Shown here piece by piece: positions 16,620 through 22,788 of a DNA stretch of 64,000 nucleotides. The stretch is from Maribacter sp. PR1. Lineage in GTDB: Bacteria > Bacteroidota > Bacteroidia > Flavobacteriales > Flavobacteriaceae. Made by a program: the position numbers and the translations under genes. The notes beneath the pieces were generated by a model. The model saw only the letters and a program-made list of their open reading frames with translations, searched no databases and had not been told where the DNA came from. Positions within the stretch are counted from its first letter, which is position 1. Every line of letters begins with the position of its first letter. The stretch spans positions 1 to 64,000 of the forward strand of contig NZ_JAQPCG010000007.1 in the NCBI RefSeq assembly GCF_028464145.1, written 5' to 3'.

Positions 16620-17831
16620 TTATTGCGCTGTGGTTGTCTTTTGTTCCGAAAGCAGTTTTCTGACCGTGTCCAGGAACTCCATTTCCTCATGGGGGATCAG
16701 ATCTAGGATATATCCAAGCACCTCACTTACATTGTGGTGGGGTCGGGCAACTGCTCGCGTAGGGATATATTCATTTTCCAAAGCCACGATACAGACCTTG
16801 ATCAAATTGGACATCATAAAGGAGGTTTCCTCATACCCCTCGGTTATAAGTTGGATGCCGTACAATCCCTTTTCAGGGAGATAGGGCTTCAGGGCATGGA
16901 AATGCATTTTTTCCAGTTCTTTTAACTCATTAAAAAATGATTCTTTATCATTGTTTTCTATGTTCTCCGTTACCTTCGGGAAAGCTTTCTTAGAATCCTT
17001 TCCGATTCCATCGATTTGGGCCTTGCACTCATCAAGATGCCTTTGGAAAATGGACTCTACTTCTTTGATGAAATCCTTCATTTGTTTTTGGATGGCCTTG
17101 GTCTGTAGCTTTGTAATCTCGAACTCGGTACCGTAACGGGCAACGCTATAGGCATGTTCCAATAGGAGCAAAAGTTCATTGTTTTCCGTTCCGGAAGGTT
17201 CCACAAAGGGTTGGAGGGTGGGAAAGTAGTGTTTGCAGTAATTGATGTGGCTGATGATGCTATGGGTCACCATGCCCTTTCCGATGCACATCTGTTCGAT
17301 GAACCTGAACGCAAGCTCAAAGGCCTGGTGCATGTTGAAGGTGGCAATGGCATAATCCCCTTCCTTTATAAGTATCTCCGCAATATTGGCAAAGGCATTT
17401 ACTTTTGCTATTTCAGATTTGTAATAGCGGGAAGCCCGCTTCATGAGGTTCCGGTATGCCATGGTCGAAAAATCCATAATGTTCTCCCCTTCGGGATGGG
17501 CGAAGATGTTTTCCCCGAGACAGCAATGTTCCAGGAAATAGAGCGAACCCCTTTCAAGGCCGGTTTCGGATTGGCTCTCCGTGTAGACCCTTATCCTGAA
17601 ATCGGGGTGCTTCTTTGCTTTCTTTGCAACTAGTGAACGGATTTCGTTGGGCAACGGGTCATTGTTGACGTCCACGAAAAGGGTCAGGAAATAATATTCG
17701 GTATTTCCCTCATTTTGTTTTCTGGACAGGAAGGCCCTGTCTATGGTAATGATGTTCAGGATGCCATTGAGCAGTTCGGACAGCTCTTCCGCTCTTTCAA
17801 AGTTTTCCAGTATGTTCGTGTAATGTGTCAT
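16620..17831 (-). CDS. HEPN-domain protein with N-terminal nucleotidyltransferase-like region
   Basis: Encodes 403 residues. The first about 130 residues (YYFLTLFVDVNNDPLPNEI, then RGSLYFLEHCCLGENIF) resemble the nucleotidyltransferase-like domain found in front of HEPN domains in Bacteroidota proteins. Residues about 150-275 (FANIAEILIKEGDYAIATFNMHQAFELAFRF, then LLLLEHAYSVARYGTEFEI) form the helical HEPN domain. I do not see the R-x4-6-H RNase motif in it. The remaining about 130 residues are unassigned. Proteins of this type occur in mobile elements of Bacteroidota and have unproven roles; a toxin or defence role is a guess. It is divergent from an XRE regulator at 17976 across a 144-bp intergenic region with direct repeats, so that regulator may control it. 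Confidence 0.7.
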   Translation of the reverse strand: MTHYTNILENFERAEELSELLNGILNIITIDRAFLSRKQNEGNTEYYFLTLFVDVNNDPLPNEIRSLVAKKAKKHPDFRIRVYTESQSETGLERGSLYFLEHCCLGENIFAHPEGENIMDFSTMAYRNLMKRASRYYKSEIAKVNAFANIAEILIKEGDYAIATFNMHQAFELAFRFIEQMCIGKGMVTHSIISHINYCKHYFPTLQPFVEPSGTENNELLLLLEHAYSVARYGTEFEITKLQTKAIQKQMKDFIKEVESIFQRHLDECKAQIDGIGKDSKKAFPKVTENIENNDKESFFNELKELEKMHFHALKPYLPEKGLYGIQLITEGYEETSFMMSNLIKVCIVALENEYIPTRAVARPHHNVSEVLGYILDLIPHEEMEFLDTVRKLLSEQKTTTAQ

Positions 17832-17905
17832 GGGAACGTGTTTTAAAGGGTTCGAGAATCAACGATCATATTAAGGCCACATTTCCAAGTATCCCACCAT
17901 GGACG

Positions 17906-17971
17906 TTTGTATTTTATTGAACCAGTTTTGTATTTTACCATCGGATTATTGTGCGAAACACCCTATATTTG
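17906..17971. promoter_or_regulatory. Divergent control region with two 11-bp direct repeats
   Basis: TTTGTATTTTA occurs at 17906-17916 and 17927-17937, 21 bp apart (two helical turns), a layout suited to a regulator dimer. A TAnnTTTG element, TATATTTG at 17964-17971, points right and ends only four bases before the XRE start codon, so the XRE mRNA may be leaderless or nearly so. Confidence 0.4.
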
Positions 17972-17975
17972 AGGT

Positions 17976-18386
17976 ATGGAGACCAAGACCAAAAACCACA
18001 TAGGAAGAAAGATAGGCCTCATCCGCGAACTACGGGGCATGAAACAGGAGACCCTTGCCGAGGAACTGGGTATCAGCCAACAGGCCGTTTCCAACATTGA
18101 GAACAGCGAGAAGGTGGACGATGCCAAGTTGGAGGAGATCGCCAAGGCATTGGGTGTGACCAAGGAGGCGATTGAGAATTTTTCGGAGGAATCAATGATT
18201 AACTATTTCAACACCTTTAATGATAAGGTGTCAAGCAGTAACTTTGGCCACAACAATACTTGTACTTTCAACCCTTTGGATAAATTGGTCGAAGCTTATG
18301 AGGAGAATAAAAAACTTTATGAACGTCTTGTTCAAGCAGAAAAAGATAAGGTCAGTTATTTGGAACAACTATTGAAGAACAAATAA
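17976..18386 (+). CDS. XRE-type helix-turn-helix regulator
   Basis: Encodes 136 residues. An N-terminal HTH of the Cro/C1 type is clear (GRKIGLIRELRGMKQETLAE, then ELGISQQAVSNIENSEKVDD, about 9-50). KLEEIAKALGVTKEAIENF follows, and the C-terminus is a coiled-coil tail (about 105-135). Such short XRE proteins with a coiled-coil tail are common in Bacteroidota genomic islands. It is divergent from the HEPN gene and the obvious candidate to bind the direct repeats between them. The start chosen aligns with the usual METKxNHIGRK-type beginning, though its promoter element lies only a few bases upstream. A strong terminator follows. Confidence 0.85.
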   Translation: METKTKNHIGRKIGLIRELRGMKQETLAEELGISQQAVSNIENSEKVDDAKLEEIAKALGVTKEAIENFSEESMINYFNTFNDKVSSSNFGHNNTCTFNPLDKLVEAYEENKKLYERLVQAEKDKVSYLEQLLKNK

Positions 18387-18409
18387 GCACCCCTATTTTA
18401 AATTAAAAG

Positions 18410-18437
18410 AACCTCAATCTTGCCATGGATTGAGGTT
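18410..18437 (+). terminator. Rho-independent terminator after the XRE gene
   Basis: AACCTCAATC (18410-18419) pairs perfectly with GATTGAGGTT (18428-18437), loop of 8 bases, followed by a T-run (continuing to about 18442). Confidence 0.85.
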
Positions 18438-18544
18438 TTTTTATGGCATTTCCATTTATTTTAAAATAGAAATGATTACACCCATGTTGCCGAAACTTCC
18501 TTCAAAAGCATTAAAGATTCCTATCTTGCTACGTATAAAAAAGA

Positions 18545-19381
18545 ATGTATAGCACAATAAAAGTATGGATTGACCTTTCAAAAAGTGATTTGAACTCTTC
18601 CAAAATCCTTCACGAAAATGGACATTATAGAAATTCTTATTTTTTGTTTCAGCAAACGACAGAAAAGGCAAATAAGGCTTTTGCATTAATTTCTGAAATA
18701 CTCACTGAAACAGAACTCAAAACTATACAGCACGACCAAACTAAAATTTATAGGAAAGCAATTGTTAAGCAAGAAAAAAATATTTTGGAATCAATTGAGT
18801 TGTTTAAACAGATTGAAATTCATAAAAACTTAGAGTTATTATCACCAAAACAATTAAAAATACGTCACGACTCAATTAAAAAAAGCATATCATTTATAGA
18901 TAGTTTACGAAATTGCGATTTAATCAATATTACTAGTGAAGACCTAGACTACTATATAAATGAAATTAATGAACTCAAAAATTTTAAACTAGAGTTGCCT
19001 AAAGATTTTAATTCAATCTTAAGAACTCAAATGATTGCACTTAGCAATTGGATTGGTCAATTCGATACTGAAAAGGCAAAAACATTTAAAAAGGAAATAC
19101 AGGATTTTCTAAATATAGAAGAATCTGAAAAACTATTTGAATCATTAAAGACAGTCATATATCCAATGTTTGATATAATGTTCATTAATTTCACATTATA
19201 TATTTGTGCTATTTTAACAATTCAACATAGTTCATTGACTAGATACCCAAGTGACGGAATTAATCCAGAAAGAATTTACAATAGAAAACTACCCATTGTA
19301 AATAAACAAATGGAATTTATTGAACTTTTGACCGAGGCGATTTCACGAATGGAAAAAATAAATGAATCTCAAGAAAAGTAA
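18545..19381 (+). CDS. HEPN-like helical protein of unknown function
   Basis: Encodes 278 residues, strongly AT-rich compared with the XRE gene before it. The N-terminus (WIDLSKSDLNSSKILHENGH, then YRNSYFLFQQTTEKANKAFAL, about 8-48) has the pattern of a HEPN domain: a helix, a Tyr-rich turn and a Q-x2-E-K-A-x-KA helix. The rest is predicted helical with two hydrophobic patches near the C-terminus (about 205-235). No catalytic motif is evident. It stands alone between a terminator and repeat copy B, with different base composition from both neighbours, so it is probably independent cargo. An RNA-directed defence or stress role is possible but not shown. Confidence 0.6.
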   Translation: MYSTIKVWIDLSKSDLNSSKILHENGHYRNSYFLFQQTTEKANKAFALISEILTETELKTIQHDQTKIYRKAIVKQEKNILESIELFKQIEIHKNLELLSPKQLKIRHDSIKKSISFIDSLRNCDLINITSEDLDYYINEINELKNFKLELPKDFNSILRTQMIALSNWIGQFDTEKAKTFKKEIQDFLNIEESEKLFESLKTVIYPMFDIMFINFTLYICAILTIQHSSLTRYPSDGINPERIYNRKLPIVNKQMEFIELLTEAISRMEKINESQEK

Positions 19382-19461
19382 TTCTAGCTAAATGAAAATC
19401 TCAAAAATTAAGGAGCAGGAATTGAAAAATAGATCGGAGAAAAAACGTGTTACAATGACCT

Positions 19462-19642
19462 GCTAAACCAAATTGCCAATGCGGTCGGGACCCGAGACCT
19501 ACGGCCCCACGATCGAAAACACCAAAAACCCGACCCAACAGCACCTAAAGGCAATTTGGCAACGTTCTACTTGTCTTTTAAATTATTTGCAAATAAATTC
19601 ACATAATTCAAAACCCAGAACGTCACTGCGTTTAGCAGGGCG
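19462..19642. repeat. 181-bp dispersed repeat, copy B
   Basis: Same length as 314-494 with three mismatches by eye, and the same outer inverted repeat GCTAAAC (19462-19468) / GTTTAGC (19630-19636). The DUF2971 gene starts 32 bp after its right end, just as the lipoprotein gene starts 22 bp after copy A. Confidence 0.8.
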
Positions 19643-19673
19643 CTGTGTACAATTACCAAAACCTTCAAAATCA

Positions 19674-20684
19674 ATGCTCGTATTTAAGTATAGAAGTGGT
19701 ACAGAGAATGATTTAAAAGCTCTTGAAAACAATCAATATTGGTCATCTTCTATTGAGCAATTAAATGACCCTTGTGAGGCCATTACCGATGCTAAACGAG
19801 TAAAAAGATTTCTGAATTACATTGGGCAAAAAGTTGCAGCCAAAACAAGAGAGGGTGTCAAATTAATTAATGATAATACTGACGACGTTTTGTCAATGGA
19901 TAATAAGATGGGTATTTATTCACTTTCTAAAACTCCTTTAGACGAATTACTTTGGGCTCATTATGCTAATTCTCATAAAGGATTCTGCATAGAATATGAT
20001 TTGGATATTTTACTCAAAAACGACGGAAAAAATCACGTTCATTCCTTTCCTGTTATATATTCAAAAAAGCCTCCTAGCATTGGTTTTTTGGACATTATAA
20101 AAAACAAACAAAACAACTATATAAAAAAGTTCGCTTTTCATAAATCAAAAAGGTGGGAATATGAGCAAGAACATCGAATTGTAACTAGTAAAATTGGACT
20201 TAATTCCTATTATCATAAAGCCCTGAAATCAATCTATTTTGGTTTAAAAATCAAGGAATCAGATAAAAGTAAAATTATAAACCTTTTTAAATCAAGAGGA
20301 ATTCAATTCTATCAAATTGAACTAGAAAAGAACAGCTATTCTTTTAAAGCAGTAAAACTTGAGTCCGATAATTCTCATGAATCTAAATATTTAAAGCAAT
20401 TACCAATTACTATTTCTAATGGGAAGATTATAGAATTTGAAATCTTGAAAAGTAAAATTTTCAACTATGGTGGAATAGGAGAGTTTAAAGTATTATTGAA
20501 ACAAGAATTAAATAAGTCGGAATTAGAAAATTTAATTAATTATCTGAAAGAGAATTTATTTAATGAAGGTAAAGTATTGTTTTTCGAATTCTTTACTGAA
20601 CAAAACAAAGCTGAGGGTGTGCCTTGGGCTTATGCAAATATCCGCAAAGGGCAGACGGATATACAATTTAATCGTAAAAAATAA
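19674..20684 (+). CDS. DUF2971 domain protein
   Basis: Encodes 336 residues from the ATG at 19674. The frame is open back to 19473, but that part is the 181-bp repeat and should not be counted as protein. DUF2971 marks are the N-terminal LVFKYRSGTENDLKALENNQ, YWSSSIEQLNDPCEA, IYSLSKTPLDELLWAHYANS with HKGFCIEYD, and KSKRWEYEQEHRIV. The C-terminal about 110 residues are an extra beta/alpha region. DUF2971 proteins are cytoplasmic and of unknown biochemistry; they often occur in variable and defence-rich regions. Ten bases after the stop comes a GTACACAACA junction, so the gene appears to be a single-gene cassette between copy B and that junction. Confidence 0.75.
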   Translation: MLVFKYRSGTENDLKALENNQYWSSSIEQLNDPCEAITDAKRVKRFLNYIGQKVAAKTREGVKLINDNTDDVLSMDNKMGIYSLSKTPLDELLWAHYANSHKGFCIEYDLDILLKNDGKNHVHSFPVIYSKKPPSIGFLDIIKNKQNNYIKKFAFHKSKRWEYEQEHRIVTSKIGLNSYYHKALKSIYFGLKIKESDKSKIINLFKSRGIQFYQIELEKNSYSFKAVKLESDNSHESKYLKQLPITISNGKIIEFEILKSKIFNYGGIGEFKVLLKQELNKSELENLINYLKENLFNEGKVLFFEFFTEQNKAEGVPWAYANIRKGQTDIQFNRKK

Positions 20685-20750
20685 CTGTACACAACACAAG
20701 TAACCGTTGTAAAAGTATAGATTTCTAAGAAAAAAGAAAATCAATAAAAT

Positions 20751-20854
20751 ATGGCAGGAGAAAAGCAAAACAATTTGCTCCAAGTCATTTCGGTCAAACC
20801 TACTTTCACGGTACAAAAGCAGATAAAGTAGAGATATCCTGCCTCGCCCAGTAA
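20751..20854 (+). pseudogene. Fragment of rifampin ADP-ribosyltransferase (arr-like)
   Basis: The reading SHFGQTYFHGTKADK (about 20783-20827) matches the N-terminal NAD-binding motif of Arr enzymes, which have (A/G)QTYFHGTKADL. The ATG at 20751 is in a different frame, so a frameshift lies in the first codons. Right after the motif the Arr sequence is lost and a TAA follows at 20852. Only the first about 25 residues of the enzyme remain, so no activity is expected. It lies just beyond the cassette junction at 20688. The rest of 20855-20973 holds nothing recognisable. Confidence 0.45.
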
Positions 20855-20973
20855 ATTAGTTTCGGTAAGATTTGGGCCTTGCAGCACTTCGCTCTGCTTC
20901 GTTCGCTTTTTTTAAAGTTTGATTTCAGTTATATAAATAAGGAAAGGGAGCGAAAAATACGCTCCCTTCTTAG

Positions 20974-22224
20974 TTAAGTAGCTGCACTTTTTTTGGTTGT
21001 CTTTTCCTTGAACCTAATCAAAAGATTTCCGATATCCTCACTTATCTTGGATTCCACGACCCTGGCATAAATTTGTGTAGTGGATAGTTTGCTATGCCCG
21101 AGAAGTTTCGAGACTGTTTCGATGGGTACACCATTTGACAACATGACGGTTGTTGCAAAGGTATGTCTTGCAACATGAAAGGTCAGGTTTTTGTCAATGT
21201 CACAGGAATCCGCTATCTCTTTTAAATAGGCGTTGGTCTTTTGGTTGGAACTGATCGGCAACAGGCTTTCTTTATTTTCCATTTCTGGACATTGCATATA
21301 CTTTTCCAAGATTTCCCGTGCTTTTGGGAGCAAAGGGACTTTCACGGGCTTGTCCGTTTTTTCACGCTTGGTACTTATCCAATGGTTTCCGTCTATCCCC
21401 TTCACGATATTGTCACTGTTCAGCTCCTTGACATCCACATAGGAAAGACCTGTATAACAGGAAAACACAAAGCAGTCCCTTATCCTCTCCAAGCGTTCGT
21501 TACCCATTTCAGTGCTTTCCAATTGCTCCAGTTCCTCTTCGTCCAGAAACTGGCGGTCATATTTGTTATATTTCAACTGGAACTGGTTGAACGGGTTCTT
21601 GTCCATCCATTCCAATTTGACGGCAAGGTTGAGCATCTTCTTGAACCTTTCCAGATGTTTCATTACCCCATTGTTGCCCAATAAGAGCCTTTTCTTTGAA
21701 TCTCTGTAATTGCGCAAAAAATGCTCAAAATCCGTTACAAAGGCATAGTTCAACTGTTTGAGGCGGACATCGTTGACCTTTCTATTCTTGGCTAAAAACC
21801 TATACAGGTACTTTTCCGTCGTATAATAGTTCTTCATCGTCCCTTTTTTCAGGACAATCGACATATTCCCATTATGGTACTTTATAAGATCCCTTAAGGT
21901 CTTGCTGTTGTCATCTTCGCCAAGATAACGGGACTTGATGGCATCTGATGAAACGACCCTGTTCTCTTCCAAAAGTTCTTTATGGCAGTCCAACAGTCCA
22001 CGATAAACGCTGTCCAGATACGCGTTCAATGTCCTTATTCTCTGTGAACCTCCCCTGCCCCGGTTCCGTGAACTGTCCCACTCCTTGGAAGGAATGTTTC
22101 TTTTTAGGCTGATCTCGGAACGTTGACCATCCACAGTAATCCGTACATAGATGGATAATTGGTTTGGGACGCTCCTTGATTTTCTGGTAAAGAAAATTAC
22201 GGTGAAAGTGTGTTTTGATTTCAT
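20974..22224 (-). CDS. Tyrosine-type site-specific integrase (CTnDOT-like)
   Basis: Encodes 416 residues with the three-domain plan of Bacteroidota integrases: an arm-binding N-terminus (TVIFFTRKSRSVPNQLSIYV), a SAM-like core-binding domain (about 105-205) and a catalytic domain (about 215-400). Visible catalytic residues are Lys near KREKTDKPVKVPL, His-x-x-Arg in HVARHTFATT, His in LLGHSKLSTTQIY and the Tyr nucleophile in IYARVV. At the place of the first catalytic Arg the sequence reads TGLSYVDV, with Ser instead. IntDOT of CTnDOT is known to have Ser there, so the enzyme is probably active and of that family. It begins about 215 bp from the 3' end of tRNA-Pro, the likely insertion site. 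Confidence 0.92.
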   Translation of the reverse strand: MKSKHTFTVIFFTRKSRSVPNQLSIYVRITVDGQRSEISLKRNIPSKEWDSSRNRGRGGSQRIRTLNAYLDSVYRGLLDCHKELLEENRVVSSDAIKSRYLGEDDNSKTLRDLIKYHNGNMSIVLKKGTMKNYYTTEKYLYRFLAKNRKVNDVRLKQLNYAFVTDFEHFLRNYRDSKKRLLLGNNGVMKHLERFKKMLNLAVKLEWMDKNPFNQFQLKYNKYDRQFLDEEELEQLESTEMGNERLERIRDCFVFSCYTGLSYVDVKELNSDNIVKGIDGNHWISTKREKTDKPVKVPLLPKAREILEKYMQCPEMENKESLLPISSNQKTNAYLKEIADSCDIDKNLTFHVARHTFATTVMLSNGVPIETVSKLLGHSKLSTTQIYARVVESKISEDIGNLLIRFKEKTTKKSAAT

Positions 22225-22382
22225 TGTACATGACTTTGGTTAAACAATAAATTGTAAAGACGAAAGTCAAATCGTACCCTAAAGTCCTTTAAAGTTAGTA
22301 CATTTCGGATTAATGGTTGTACACCGAATTGCACACCTTTTATTTGGTTTTAAATGAAATCAATTGAATGCATAAAAAACAA

Positions 22383-22416
22383 AAAACACTGAAAATCAAA
22401 TGATTAACAGTGTTTT
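22383..22416 (-). terminator. Terminator of the tRNA transcript
   Basis: AAAACACTG (22383-22391) pairs with CAGTGTTTT (22408-22416). On the minus strand the stem is followed by a T-rich run. It lies 24 bp past the tRNA-Pro 3' end. Confidence 0.7.
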
Positions 22417-22439
22417 GTTGTGACCTATTTCTAGGTTCG

Positions 22440-22514
22440 TCGGGGTGGCAGGATTCGAACCTGCGACCTCCGCGTCCCAAACGCGGCGCGATAACCGGGC
22501 TACGCTACACCCCG
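22440..22514 (-). tRNA. tRNA-Pro (anticodon TGG)
   Basis: A 75-nt cloverleaf on the minus strand. The acceptor CGGGGTG pairs with CACCCCG, the anticodon stem is CGCGT/ACGCG with loop TTGGGA-type carrying TGG, and the T arm GCAGGTTCGAATCCTGC is perfect. The CCA end is not encoded. Its 3' end faces the island and integrase, so it is the probable attachment site. Confidence 0.93.
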
Positions 22515-22543
22515 AGGTTATCCTAAAAATTATAAGAAAATTG

Positions 22544-22627
22544 CGGAGAGAATGGGACTCGAACCCATGCGACACTTGCGCGTCGACAGATTAGCAATCT
22601 GCTCCGTTACCACTCCGGCACCTCTCC
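22544..22627 (-). tRNA. tRNA-Ser (anticodon GCT)
   Basis: An 84-nt class II tRNA on the minus strand with the long variable arm. The acceptor GGAGAGG pairs with TCTCTCC (one G-T), the anticodon stem CAGAT/ATCTG holds TTGCTA-type loop with GCT, and the T arm has GGTTCGAGTCC. It lies 29 bp upstream of tRNA-Pro, so the two are likely co-transcribed. Confidence 0.93.
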
Positions 22628-22788
22628 AATAATTTATTTTTATGAACGTTCGCTCAAATTGCGGATGCAAATGTAAATTTTACCTTAGAAGCACGCAACT
22701 ATTTTAGAAGGTTTTTTAAAAAAATAGCCCGTCCCTAATATTAACTTTCCTAGTATCAAATAGATAAAGAATAGCTACGATTTCAAAA

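Noticed and set aside
19473-19673. N-terminal extension of the DUF2971 gene
   Set aside because: Encoded by the 181-bp repeat; the DUF2971 homology starts at the ATG at 19674.
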